Source: Caldifarciminota bacterium
Lineage (GTDB): Bacteria > Hydrothermota > Hydrothermia > LBFQ01 > DSFT01
Assembly (NCBI GenBank): GCA_025060695.1
Contig: JANXBH010000002.1
Span: 18,996-82,995 of the forward strand
Reading direction: 5' to 3'
DNA: 64,000 nucleotides
Below are positions 1-8,778 of this stretch, piece by piece. Within the stretch, counting starts at the first letter, position 1. Every line of letters starts with the position of its first letter. The position numbers were made by a program, and so were the translations under genes. The notes under the pieces are model-generated. The model was not told where the DNA came from. It made no database searches and saw only the letters and a list, made by a program, of their open reading frames with translations.

Positions 1-1
1 T

Positions 2-1144
2 GCCATAAAACTTCTTGGAGATAAATCTAATGCAAAGAGTATTGCAAGAGAAATTGGCATACCGATTGCACAAAGTTCAACCGCATTAACTAATATTGAA
101 GAAATAAAGAATTATATAAAGAATATTGGACTTCCTGTATTATTAAAAGCTTCCGCAGGTGGTGGAGGAAAAGGTATGAAAAAAATTGAAAGTTTAGAAA
201 ATATAGACGAAATAATTCTATCAGCAAAAAGAGAGGCTTTAAGTAGTTTCAAGGATGATAGAATTATAGTTGAAAAGTTCATATATCCTGCAAGACACAT
301 TGAGGTCCAAGTAATTGCGGATAATTATGGAAATGTATTTATATTTGGAGAAAGGGAGTGTTCACTTCAAAGAAGACATCAAAAAATTATAGAAGAAGCA
401 TTAAGCCCTGCATTAAATGAAGATGAAAGAAATGAACTATATGAATATGCAAGAAAAATAGTTAAGTATGCAAACTATACAAATGCCGGGACAGTAGAAT
501 TTTTATATTCAGATGGAAAGTTTTATTTTCTTGAAGTAAATTCAAGAATACAGGTAGAACACCCTGTAAGTGAAATGATAACTAAATATGACCTAATAAG
601 ACTTCAAATAGAAGTTGCACAAGGTAAAGAGCTAAAAAATGAAAAAATTGAATTTAGAGGTCATTCGATTGAAGCAAGACTATATGCAGAAGACCCACTA
701 AGCAATTTCTTTCCACAAACAGGAAAAATTGAATATATTGAATATCCAATAATTCCATTTGTAAGGATAGACTACGGATACGAAACTAATAATGAAATTA
801 CTCCATTTTACGACCCAATGATAGCAAAATTTATATCCTACGGAGAAACGAGGGAAATAGCAAGAAAAAGACTAATACATACCTTAAAAAGTGTTAAATA
901 TCTTGGTCCAATAAATAACTTAGAATTTCTCATATTTTTACTTGAGAGTGAGGAATTTAAAACAGCACAGACTTATACCCATACTATAGATGAGATTTTA
1001 GATAAGTATAAAAAAATAGATAGAAAACTGCCGATAGAAGTTTTAGAGTTCGTATCAAATAGTTTTTTAACTAATTCAAGAAAGATATATAGTCAAAAGA
1101 AATTTGACATTTTAAGTAGTATAAATGCAAAAATCTATCCATGA
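2..1144 (+). CDS. accC: Biotin carboxylase (acetyl-/propionyl-CoA or pyruvate carboxylase subunit), 5' truncated
   Basis: This subunit carboxylates biotin on a carrier protein using ATP and bicarbonate. The reading frame is open from the window edge, so about 110 N-terminal residues (the pre-ATP-grasp fold) are missing. Visible ATP-grasp motifs are the glycine-rich GGGGKGM loop, the RHIEVQV segment, SLQRRHQK and the metal/bicarbonate site region VEHPVSEMIT, followed by the biotin carboxylase C-terminal domain. The tail runs some 35 residues past the usual AccC end. The stop overlaps the tsaE start by 4 nt (ATGA). No biotin carrier or carboxyltransferase gene is visible, so the acyl substrate is undecided. 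A methylmalonyl-CoA epimerase elsewhere in the window makes propionyl-CoA carboxylase one possibility. Confidence 0.88.
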   Translation, partial: AIKLLGDKSNAKSIAREIGIPIAQSSTALTNIEEIKNYIKNIGLPVLLKASAGGGGKGMKKIESLENIDEIILSAKREALSSFKDDRIIVEKFIYPARHIEVQVIADNYGNVFIFGERECSLQRRHQKIIEEALSPALNEDERNELYEYARKIVKYANYTNAGTVEFLYSDGKFYFLEVNSRIQVEHPVSEMITKYDLIRLQIEVAQGKELKNEKIEFRGHSIEARLYAEDPLSNFFPQTGKIEYIEYPIIPFVRIDYGYETNNEITPFYDPMIAKFISYGETREIARKRLIHTLKSVKYLGPINNLEFLIFLLESEEFKTAQTYTHTIDEILDKYKKIDRKLPIEVLEFVSNSFLTNSRKIYSQKKFDILSSINAKIYP

Positions 1145-1551
1145 TTTATATTTCAAAAAGTGAAGAGGAAACAGAAAATTTAGGTTTTCAGCTTGCACGA
1201 AGTATTAATCTTAACAATTTACCTATAGTAATTAGACTATTTGGGGACTTAGGAAGTGGAAAGACTACTTTTGCAAGGGGATTTTTGAAGTTTTTTAATA
1301 TAAAGCACATAAGAAGTCCAAGCTTTGTTATAGTAATTGAGTATAAATACCAAGATATTTTCATTTACCATATGGACTTTTATAGACTTAGTTTTAAAGA
1401 AGTTGTTAATTTTGATTTTAGTGAAATTTTGAAAAAAAAGTCAATAGTTCTAATTGAATGGTGTCCCAAGGAATTTGAGTTTCAAAATTCAATTGATGTA
1501 TATTTTGAAATAATTTCAGAAAACGAAAGAACTTTAAAATTTATGCTATGA
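1141..1551 (+). CDS. tsaE: tRNA threonylcarbamoyladenosine biosynthesis ATPase TsaE
   Basis: TsaE is the small P-loop ATPase that works with TsaB and TsaD to make t6A at position 37 of ANN-decoding tRNAs in the cytoplasm. The 136-residue length is normal. The Walker A motif GDLGSGKTT lies at residues 35-43, followed by the family's SPSF segment, HMDFYRL and the LIEW strand. The gene is translationally coupled on both sides: its ATG overlaps the biotin carboxylase stop, and its stop overlaps the next start. No TsaB or TsaD is nearby. Confidence 0.92.
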   Translation: MIYISKSEEETENLGFQLARSINLNNLPIVIRLFGDLGSGKTTFARGFLKFFNIKHIRSPSFVIVIEYKYQDIFIYHMDFYRLSFKEVVNFDFSEILKKKSIVLIEWCPKEFEFQNSIDVYFEIISENERTLKFML

Positions 1552-3269
1552 AAATAAGAGAGCATGATATAATTATTCTTGGAAGCGGTTTAGCGGGTTT
1601 AAGAGCTGCTTTACAAATAGCTATTGAAGGAAAAGGAAAGATTGATTTAGCAATAGTTTCCAAGGTCCAGCTCATGCGCTCACACTCAGTTTCTGCAGAA
1701 GGAGGAACTGCAGGTGCTATTAGACAAGATGAAGGCGACAGTCTTGAACTACATGCATGGGATTTAATTAAAGGTTCAGACTTTTTAGCTGACCAAGATG
1801 CAGTATGGAAATATGTAAATAGAATGCCTTATGAAATACTATTATTAGATAGACTTGGTATGCCATGGAGTAGAAGACCAGATGGAAAAATAGCAACAAG
1901 ATATTTTGGAGGACAAACATTTCCAAGAACCGCATATGCAGGAGACAAAACAGGTTTCTTTGCAATGCAAACATTATACGATTCATTACAAAAATATACC
2001 GACAGATTTACGAGATACGACGAATTTTTTACAACTCATATTATAGTAGGAGAAGATAAAACTTTTAGAGCAATAGTTGGTATATTTTTACCAGAAGGAG
2101 AAACATATGTACTAAGAGCAAAGGCTTTAATAATTGCAACAGGTTCTGCAATTAGGATGTATGGATTTACAACTATGGCGTTTTCTGGGACAGGTGATGG
2201 TGTTGCAATGGCTTATAGAATAGGTATTCCTATTAAGGATATGGAATTTATGCAGTTTCATCCAACGGGTATAGTTCCAAGTGGTATATTACTTACTGAG
2301 GGAGCAAGAGGTGAAGGTGGATATTTGATTAACAATAAAGGCGAAAGATTTATGAAAAGATATGCGGAAAAGTTTATGGAACTTGCTCCAAGGGATATTA
2401 CTTCAAGGGCTATTATGAGTGAAATAGAGGAAGGAAGAGGATTTAAAGGTCCAAATAACTTGGACTATGTTTTATTAGATATTAGACACTTAGGAAAAGA
2501 AAAAATATTAACAAGACTACCGTTAGTAAGAGAGCTTTCTATGAGATTAATAGGAGTTGATCCCATAAAAGAGCCTATTCCAATTAGACCTGTTGCACAT
2601 TATATGATGGGAGGAATAGATACTGACTTGGAAGGTAGAACTATTTATGAGGGAATATGGGCAATTGGTGAGTGTGCTTGTGTTTCGGTTCATGGTGCAA
2701 ACAGACTTGGTTCAAATGCAACTGCCGAATGCTTGGCATGGGGCTATTTTGCAGGAAACGATGCAAGTAAGTTTGTAATGGAAAAAGAGCTAAAGGAACT
2801 TCCTACTGAAAAAGTAGAAAATGCACAAAAGGAAATAGAGGAAATTTTAAATAAGAATGGAAATGAAAATCAATATGAAATCAGAAAAGAACTATGGGAA
2901 ACCATGGATAAGTATGTAGGAGTTTATAGAGATAAAATAGGTCTTGAAAAGGCATTAGATAAGATAAGAGAACTAAAAAGAAGATGGAAGGATATAAAAA
3001 TATTGGACAAAGACTTAATATACAACACTGAATTAATGAATGCAATTGAACTAAAGAATATGTTAGATTTAGCTGAAGTTGTAGTAGAAGGTGCACTATT
3101 AAGAGAAGAAAGTAGAGGTGCACACTATAGAAGGGATTTTCCAAAAAGAGATGATGAAAATTGGCTAAAGCATACTATTGCAACTTATGACCAAAAGGAA
3201 GACAAACCTAAACTCGACTATAAACCTGTAAAAATTTTATATTGGAAACCTGTAGAAAGAAAATACTAA
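1548..3269 (+). CDS. sdhA: Succinate dehydrogenase / fumarate reductase flavoprotein subunit
   Basis: This FAD subunit interconverts succinate and fumarate. The GSGLAG dinucleotide fold is at residues 12-17. The RSHSVSAEGG motif follows, with His46 at the position that binds FAD covalently in SdhA/FrdA. Further conserved blocks are MQFHPTG, LLTEGARGEGG, HYMMGGI and VHGANRLGSNA, and a C-terminal domain ends near residue 573. Motif order and length match the family. No iron-sulfur or membrane-anchor subunit is next to it, which is unusual for a complex II gene; those may lie elsewhere, or the protein may use another partner. It is the last gene of a three-gene overlapping operon and ends at a GC-rich hairpin. 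Confidence 0.9.
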   Translation: MKIREHDIIILGSGLAGLRAALQIAIEGKGKIDLAIVSKVQLMRSHSVSAEGGTAGAIRQDEGDSLELHAWDLIKGSDFLADQDAVWKYVNRMPYEILLLDRLGMPWSRRPDGKIATRYFGGQTFPRTAYAGDKTGFFAMQTLYDSLQKYTDRFTRYDEFFTTHIIVGEDKTFRAIVGIFLPEGETYVLRAKALIIATGSAIRMYGFTTMAFSGTGDGVAMAYRIGIPIKDMEFMQFHPTGIVPSGILLTEGARGEGGYLINNKGERFMKRYAEKFMELAPRDITSRAIMSEIEEGRGFKGPNNLDYVLLDIRHLGKEKILTRLPLVRELSMRLIGVDPIKEPIPIRPVAHYMMGGIDTDLEGRTIYEGIWAIGECACVSVHGANRLGSNATAECLAWGYFAGNDASKFVMEKELKELPTEKVENAQKEIEEILNKNGNENQYEIRKELWETMDKYVGVYRDKIGLEKALDKIRELKRRWKDIKILDKDLIYNTELMNAIELKNMLDLAEVVVEGALLREESRGAHYRRDFPKRDDENWLKHTIATYDQKEDKPKLDYKPVKILYWKPVERKY

Positions 3270-3270
3270 A

Positions 3271-3288
3271 AAGGGGCAGACGCCCCTT
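3271..3288. terminator. Bidirectional hairpin terminator
   Basis: A perfect 7-bp stem (AAGGGGC with GCCCCTT) and a 4-nt loop sit between two convergent genes, and overlap the stop codon of the minus-strand gene. The G/C block stands out against the AT-rich background. There is no long U tract on either side, so termination strength is inferred. Confidence 0.7.
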
Positions 3289-4141
3289 AGTAAGAAAATT
3301 TTAAGCCTGCACTAACTCCAAGTCTACTTACAAAAGAATTTTTTCCCATAATGGAAATTCCATAATACCCATATTCATCAGAATATCCAAGTTTTAACCA
3401 AAGACCAAGTGGTCCAGTTTTATAATTGAAATATGGCATAATTGAAAGATTGTTTCCACCTTCTCCTTCAACAGTAGCATTACCAACCTTCATCTTTTCA
3501 GCGGTAATAATTCTATAAATAATATCTAGTCCAAATCTTATTGAAACTACCTCGGAAAGTGCAAACTTATAACCACCACCAAAAGTTAGAATAATATTAT
3601 CACCCATATCATAAGTTACATTATCTTCTGTTTTCTCAAGTGTAAATGCATAATCAAAATTTGCATGAAAATCACCTAAACCTGCCATAAAAGGCACATT
3701 TGCACCCAATCCAATAAGAATAGCATTTTGCCTATCTGAGTTTTCTCTTTTGTTCTGATCTGGTTTTGGTCCAAGATCTAATTGAAACCCGAGTTTTCCA
3801 CTTACAAAAAGATAATTTGCACCTACTAAAATAGCAATATACTGAGGAGCAAAACCACTACTTGAGGATTCCCCTTGCTTAGGTGAAAACTGGTGTTGAG
3901 ATAGTTTGAATTTACCTCCAAGATACACCTTTGGACCTATATCAGGTGAAAAAACATAGTATTTACCACTTAGCCCCAAGTTTAAAACTGAACTTGTTCC
4001 TTGTATATCTTGAGCTTTACCAGTAGAATCATACCGTTGTGTAGTTGAGCCATATCCAAAGCTTGCGCCTATTTCAAATTTACTTGCTTGTGCTACTGAA
4101 AAAAGCAGCATAATAGATATTAATGAAATGAACATTTTCAT
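3287..4141 (-). CDS. Outer-membrane beta-barrel protein, function unknown
   Basis: The 284-residue product starts with a classical signal peptide (MKMFISLISIMLLFSVAQA, likely cleaved before SKFEIG). The rest shows alternating polar and aromatic strands typical of a small outer-membrane barrel, and it ends in KFSY, an aromatic C-terminus as used by the barrel assembly machinery. A good Shine-Dalgarno site (AGGAGG, 8 nt from ATG) supports the start, unlike most lead genes here. I do not recognise a specific family or ligand. It faces the flavoprotein gene and diverges from tgt. Confidence 0.75.
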   Translation of the reverse strand: MKMFISLISIMLLFSVAQASKFEIGASFGYGSTTQRYDSTGKAQDIQGTSSVLNLGLSGKYYVFSPDIGPKVYLGGKFKLSQHQFSPKQGESSSSGFAPQYIAILVGANYLFVSGKLGFQLDLGPKPDQNKRENSDRQNAILIGLGANVPFMAGLGDFHANFDYAFTLEKTEDNVTYDMGDNIILTFGGGYKFALSEVVSIRFGLDIIYRIITAEKMKVGNATVEGEGGNNLSIMPYFNYKTGPLGLWLKLGYSDEYGYYGISIMGKNSFVSRLGVSAGLKFSY

Positions 4142-4163
4142 TTTTTAACCTCCTGTTGTTTAA

Positions 4164-4176
4164 AAGTTTAAAGCAC
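4164..4176 (-). promoter_or_regulatory. Promoter-like element upstream of the barrel gene
   Basis: Read on the minus strand this is GTGCTTTAAACTT, a 13-base string also found at 40756-40768 upstream of a secreted-protein gene. In both cases it lies a few tens of bases before an AGGAG-type ribosome site. TTTAAACT may be the -10 region. The role is inferred from position and recurrence. Confidence 0.4.
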
Positions 4177-4211
4177 ACTAATACTTGTTATTCAAAAGTT
4201 TAAATAGACAT

Positions 4212-4217
4212 TAAAAT
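4212..4217 (+). promoter_or_regulatory. -10 box (TAAAAT) for tgt, leaderless start
   Basis: TAAAAT ends 6 nt before the tgt ATG and no Shine-Dalgarno site is present, so transcription is expected to begin at or next to the start codon. Confidence 0.6.
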
Positions 4218-4223
4218 TTTACT

Positions 4224-5348
4224 ATGGCATTAAAATTCAATGTAATAAAGGAAGATAGCGAAACTTTTGCAAGATATTCAATTATGCAAACAAAAACCTC
4301 AATTGTAGAACTTCCTAATTTTATGCCTGTAGTGACAACGGGGACTATAAAGTCCTTAACAACCTTAGATTTAAAAGAAATGCAAACACAAATTATTGTT
4401 TGCAATACTTATCATTTACATCTTAGACCAGGAGAAGAAGTAATAAGTAGTCTTGGAGGACTGCATAAGTTTATAAATTTTCATAATTCAATTTTAACTG
4501 ATTCTGGAGGCTTTCAGGCTTTTTCTTTATCAAAACTAAGAAAAGTAAGTGAAGAAGGGTTTATTTTCAAGTCGCACTTAGATGGTTCAATAGTTGAACT
4601 TAATCCTAAAAAAGTTATTGATATTCAAGTAAAATTAAATTCAGATATAATGATGGTTTTGGACTATCCTACAAACTATCCATCTACTTATGAAGAAAAT
4701 CTAATAAGTGTAAAACTAACCACAAGTTGGGCAAAAATTTCAAAAGAATATTATGATGAGTTAAAGCCAAAGTCCTCTATTTTTGCAATTATTCAAGGAG
4801 GCTTTTATAGAGATTTAAGAGAAAGGAGCTTTTTAGAGCTATTAGATTTAAATTTCGATGGATATGCAGTTGGAGGACTTGCCCTTGGTGAACCAAGAGA
4901 AGAAAGAGACTGGGTAGTAAGAGAATTTGGTCCAAAACTTCCAAAAGACAAACCAAGATATGTAATGGGTATTGGAAAACCTGAGGAAATTTTAGAGTAT
5001 ATTAGTTATGGTATTGACCTTTTTGATTGTGTGATACCTACAAGAAATGCAAGAAGAGGAAGTGTTTTTACAAGTGAAGGAATAATTAGATTAGAAAATG
5101 CTAAATATAAATACGACGAAAGACCAATTGATTTAAATTGCGAATGTAAAGTTTGTAAAAACTACTCTAGAGCGTATATTAGACATTTATTTTCAATAGG
5201 AGAAGTTAGTGCAGGTATATTGGCAAGTTATCATTCTGTGTATTTTTTTATTAAATTCTTTGAAAAGATAAGAAAAGCAATCTTAGGAGGTTATTTTAAT
5301 GAATTTAAAAAAGACTTCTTGGACAATTACCAAAAGTATACTTTATAG
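4224..5348 (+). CDS. tgt: tRNA-guanine transglycosylase (queuine/preQ1)
   Basis: Tgt swaps guanine 34 of GUN-anticodon tRNAs for preQ1, the committed step of bacterial queuosine formation. The 374-residue TIM barrel has the DSGGFQ motif with the catalytic aspartate at about residue 93, the nucleophile region DLFDCVIPTRNARRG (Asp268) and the zinc site Cys306, Cys308, Cys311 and His337. QueA (38 kb) and a QueD-like protein (50 kb) are in the same window but not in the same operon. An AGGAGG followed by an out-of-frame ATG (5299) lies inside the 3' end and may belong to the next gene. Confidence 0.95.
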   Translation: MALKFNVIKEDSETFARYSIMQTKTSIVELPNFMPVVTTGTIKSLTTLDLKEMQTQIIVCNTYHLHLRPGEEVISSLGGLHKFINFHNSILTDSGGFQAFSLSKLRKVSEEGFIFKSHLDGSIVELNPKKVIDIQVKLNSDIMMVLDYPTNYPSTYEENLISVKLTTSWAKISKEYYDELKPKSSIFAIIQGGFYRDLRERSFLELLDLNFDGYAVGGLALGEPREERDWVVREFGPKLPKDKPRYVMGIGKPEEILEYISYGIDLFDCVIPTRNARRGSVFTSEGIIRLENAKYKYDERPIDLNCECKVCKNYSRAYIRHLFSIGEVSAGILASYHSVYFFIKFFEKIRKAILGGYFNEFKKDFLDNYQKYTL

Positions 5349-5350
5349 TT

Positions 5351-7552
5351 ATGCTTGTTATTTTGATTGTAGAAACTAACACAAAAGCTGGTAAAATAAA
5401 TAATTTGGAAGAGATAACTTCTAATTCTAACTACTATATACCTAAGATTGACCATGCTTACAAAGTTGCCCCATTCTTCGGCTGGACACCTGAAAAAGAA
5501 GAAATAGCTAACTCCATAAGAAATGGAAAACTTAGGGTTGATGAAATATTCCTACTAAATAGAATATCAAGACTTGATAGTTTCTATAATGAGCTATGGA
5601 AAAAGGAAAAACATGCGGTATGCGAGAGATATTCCATAAAAGGACTGTCTTGTCCAGAGCAACATATTCACATGGAAAGGATATATCATTATTATAACAA
5701 ATGGAAAAATCAAAATGACGCTTGGGCATATGCAGAAATGGTCACACTAATAGAAGATGGCGAAAGATTACTTAGTGCATATGTAGATTTAGAAAATTCA
5801 AAAAAGGTAAAGAACGTCCCACCTGCTACTACTGTAGAACCACACCCTGAAATACAAAACAAGAGCTTCCCAAAAGATAGTTTTCGCATACTTACAGATG
5901 GTGCAAACTGGAATACATTTGCAATTGCAAACTCAGTAGCAAATGAGTATAACCCTACTATCGTTCAAGTCGGTAGAGAAGATACACTGATTGCTGGACT
6001 GAGTGTAAGACCATGTAATAATTGGTGTTTAACGAATTTTACTGGAGAATGCATTTTAATTTCAAGGTCAGTAAATGCAGGTCAAACTTGGAATCCCTTA
6101 CTTTGTATTGTCCCTCCTTCAAATAATCCATATAATGTTGGTGAGGTTGCAATAGGAGCTGACCCATATAGAAGACTATTCGTAGTTGCATATACAAGCG
6201 ATTACTATTATCCAGATTATGATATAGGACAGATAACATTTCGTGCTAATGGAACTGTAGTTTATAATACTTGGGTAGATATCTCAACAGTTTCTACTTT
6301 AACACCATACGTAAATGCTGAGTTTAACTGGGGAAGAAGTGGATGTGAAGGACAGCCATTAAGTGGTTCTTGCACTTGTAGTGCCGATGATAACTGGTTC
6401 TATATTGGTATGAATAAAGGAGGTGGTGTAAGGATATACAGATCCACTACTTGTGGTTCTTCTTGGTCTCAGATTTACGATGGACCTGCAAGAACAGGTT
6501 CAGCATATGCGAATAATCAAATAATGCTTGAAACAACTAATGATCCAAGAAGCGGTTCTTCTGTTTGCGCTTCATCAAATGGAGGAGATAATACTATACA
6601 GGCGGTTTACGGTTGGAGAAACTCTACAACTGACCATAGAATTACACACTTGTATACTGATATTAATCAAGGTTGGGGAAATACGTGGACAGAAACAAAT
6701 GTTTTAGCAAACTACAGTTATCCTATAAACCAACCATGGCTCGCTGTCGCAAGAAGATTAACTACGACTAATACTACTCATTTCCTTGTATTTGAAAGTC
6801 AATATAGTAGTACTGATGGAGATATTAGATATATTAGAGCTTCAGGAATTCCACCTGGTACCTGGTCGGCTGTCCAAAATATAGATTACACAACTGTTGA
6901 TAGTAGAACTCCTACGGTTCACACGGATGCAAGATGGCAGTTTTGTCCAGGTGCTGCATCCAATACCGCAAACTTCTTTCATGTGGCTTTTTATCATAGA
7001 TGTCAAAGTATAGATAATTCATTGTGCAATGATGCAGGCTATAATAATACATTTAGAGTAGCAGTTTTAAGATATAACTGGGATTTAACTCAAAGGGGTC
7101 CTGAGGTTTGTGGAAATCTTGTTGCGGATACTATTGCCATTCCTCCTCCCCCAGCATATTCTAATGGAGGGCTTTGGCAAAATTGGTGGCAGATAAATGG
7201 AACTACATTTAGAACAAGCTATGTTCAAAATGCACCTTGGTGGTTTGGCACTATGTGGGTTTATATCTATAGGCAAAGTCCTCTTGACTTGGATATGATG
7301 TGGACAATACTAAGCCACAATTGCATTACCCCTGTAAGTAGTAATGAGTTAAAAGAAGGAAAAGATTTTCTAATTAGAGGTAAAAATATGGAAATATACA
7401 TTAAAGGTGATTGGAAGTTTATAGTTTATGACGTTTCAGGAAAGAAGATTTTAGAGAGAACAGGTAAAGGAGAAAGCAAACTACATTTAAATTTACCAAA
7501 GGGCGTTTATATCTACAAACTAAATCAAAACTTAGGAAAATTTGTAATATAG
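5351..7552 (+). CDS. Secreted propeller-like protein with type IX-like C-terminal sorting domain
   Basis: This 733-residue protein has two Asp-box-like stretches, SRSVNAGQTWN and YRSTTCGSSW, of the kind found in sialidase-type beta-propellers, and many Asn/Trp/Cys-rich turns. The last 70 residues (ending LPKGVYIYKLNQNLGKFVI) match the pattern of the type IX secretion sorting domain, with the GVY motif. The N-terminus from this ATG is only a short hydrophobic run (MLVILIV), too short for a normal signal peptide. The frame continues upstream without a start codon to a stop at 5306. A start at 5299 with a one-base shift in an A6 run would give a full signal peptide. No catalytic residues are recognised; adhesion or scaffold roles are equally possible. 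Confidence 0.7.
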   Translation: MLVILIVETNTKAGKINNLEEITSNSNYYIPKIDHAYKVAPFFGWTPEKEEIANSIRNGKLRVDEIFLLNRISRLDSFYNELWKKEKHAVCERYSIKGLSCPEQHIHMERIYHYYNKWKNQNDAWAYAEMVTLIEDGERLLSAYVDLENSKKVKNVPPATTVEPHPEIQNKSFPKDSFRILTDGANWNTFAIANSVANEYNPTIVQVGREDTLIAGLSVRPCNNWCLTNFTGECILISRSVNAGQTWNPLLCIVPPSNNPYNVGEVAIGADPYRRLFVVAYTSDYYYPDYDIGQITFRANGTVVYNTWVDISTVSTLTPYVNAEFNWGRSGCEGQPLSGSCTCSADDNWFYIGMNKGGGVRIYRSTTCGSSWSQIYDGPARTGSAYANNQIMLETTNDPRSGSSVCASSNGGDNTIQAVYGWRNSTTDHRITHLYTDINQGWGNTWTETNVLANYSYPINQPWLAVARRLTTTNTTHFLVFESQYSSTDGDIRYIRASGIPPGTWSAVQNIDYTTVDSRTPTVHTDARWQFCPGAASNTANFFHVAFYHRCQSIDNSLCNDAGYNNTFRVAVLRYNWDLTQRGPEVCGNLVADTIAIPPPPAYSNGGLWQNWWQINGTTFRTSYVQNAPWWFGTMWVYIYRQSPLDLDMMWTILSHNCITPVSSNELKEGKDFLIRGKNMEIYIKGDWKFIVYDVSGKKILERTGKGESKLHLNLPKGVYIYKLNQNLGKFVI

Positions 7553-7570
7553 GGGGATACTCCCCCTTTT
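7551..7570 (+). terminator. Rho-independent terminator after the secreted-protein gene
   Basis: A 7-bp stem AGGGGGA/TCCCCCT with a TAC loop is followed by TTT. It begins inside the TAG stop codon. The same G5-C5 design recurs at 42599. Confidence 0.85.
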
Positions 7571-7577
7571 AAGAGTT

Positions 7578-7583
7578 TAAAAT
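7578..7583 (+). promoter_or_regulatory. -10 box (TAAAAT) for the cation exchanger
   Basis: TAAAAT lies just after the preceding terminator and 10 nt before the ATG. No Shine-Dalgarno site is seen. Confidence 0.5.
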
Positions 7584-7593
7584 TTCAAAACTT

Positions 7594-8778
7594 ATGAATT
7601 TTCCATTTTTCATACTTTTTATATTGGGGATTATACCTCCTATAGCTATAAAACTTTTTCATATTGAAGTAAATAACTACTTAATGACATTACTTTCCGG
7701 TATATCCATAGTATCAGCAGGATTTATTCTATCTATAGCTTCAGAAGTTGCTCAGAAGGATGTTCCCAGAAGTTTTGCAACTGTATTTCTTGCTTTAATA
7801 GCTATCTTACCTGAGTATGCGGTGGATATATACCTTGCATATCAAGGAGGAAAAGACCCACAATATGCACATTATGCACTTGCTAATATGACAGGTGCTA
7901 ATAGACTACTTGTTGGAGCATTCTGGCCAGTGGTTTTAATTGCATTCGTTCTTTCAAGACTAAGAACAGAAAAAACACTTAAAGTATACTTAGATATTCA
8001 CCTTGAAAAAATATTCTTAATTATTGCAACTTTCTATGGTTTTTTTCTTTACTTAAAATCTTCAATTACTATAGCTGATGCTATAATTCTAATTCTTATA
8101 TTCTTAGCATATGGATATTTAGCAGGAAGGCAGGTTCATATAGAACCTGATTTTGAAGACGGAGTTCAAAAAGTAATTGCAAACTTACCGAAATTTCAAA
8201 GAGTATTTACTTACGTTTCAATGTTTATTTACGCAGGTATAGGTATACTATTTTCCGCAAAACCTTTTGCAGAAGGTCTTATTAAATTAGGAAAAGACTT
8301 AGGAATAGATGAATTTTTCTTAATTCAGTGGGTTGCCCCTTTTGCAAGCGAAAGTCCTGAGCTTGTAATAGTATTAATTTTTGCACTAAGGGGTTTTGCC
8401 TCTTGGGCAATTGGCACACTAATATCATCAGAAGTAAACCAGCTTACACTATTAATAGCAGCAATACCGATAGCATTTTCATTTGGAGCAGGAAACATTT
8501 CAGTTTTCTCCTTAAACCACAATCAAGCAGTAGAGGTATTCCTTACATTAGCACTATCATTCTTTGCGGTAATGGTAGTTGTAAATAATAGCTTTAACTT
8601 CTTTGAAGCACTTTTAATATTATTTGCATTTCTCATTACATTCCCTCTTAAGAGTTTTCACTTTGAATTATCCATAGTATTTATCATTTTCGGACTATTT
8701 TATGCTATTTTAAATAGAAGCTGGATACATATATCTTATTCAATTATGGTGGTTTTTAGACAGCTTGCAGGAAAGTAA
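7594..8778 (+). CDS. Sodium/calcium-exchanger-superfamily cation antiporter
   Basis: This inner-membrane protein of 394 residues has about 11 predicted membrane segments. The two inverted repeats of the Ca2+/cation antiporter family are visible. Repeat 1 has ALIAILPEYAVDI followed by NMTGANRLLVG. Repeat 2 has VAPFASESPELVIVL followed by GTLISSEVNQL, in which Glu and Ser residues would line the ion site. The family exchanges Ca2+ (or another cation) for Na+ or H+; the ions cannot be assigned from sequence. The stop overlaps the mraY start by one base (TAATG), so the two are probably co-transcribed. Confidence 0.82.
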   Translation: MNFPFFILFILGIIPPIAIKLFHIEVNNYLMTLLSGISIVSAGFILSIASEVAQKDVPRSFATVFLALIAILPEYAVDIYLAYQGGKDPQYAHYALANMTGANRLLVGAFWPVVLIAFVLSRLRTEKTLKVYLDIHLEKIFLIIATFYGFFLYLKSSITIADAIILILIFLAYGYLAGRQVHIEPDFEDGVQKVIANLPKFQRVFTYVSMFIYAGIGILFSAKPFAEGLIKLGKDLGIDEFFLIQWVAPFASESPELVIVLIFALRGFASWAIGTLISSEVNQLTLLIAAIPIAFSFGAGNISVFSLNHNQAVEVFLTLALSFFAVMVVVNNSFNFFEALLILFAFLITFPLKSFHFELSIVFIIFGLFYAILNRSWIHISYSIMVVFRQLAGK

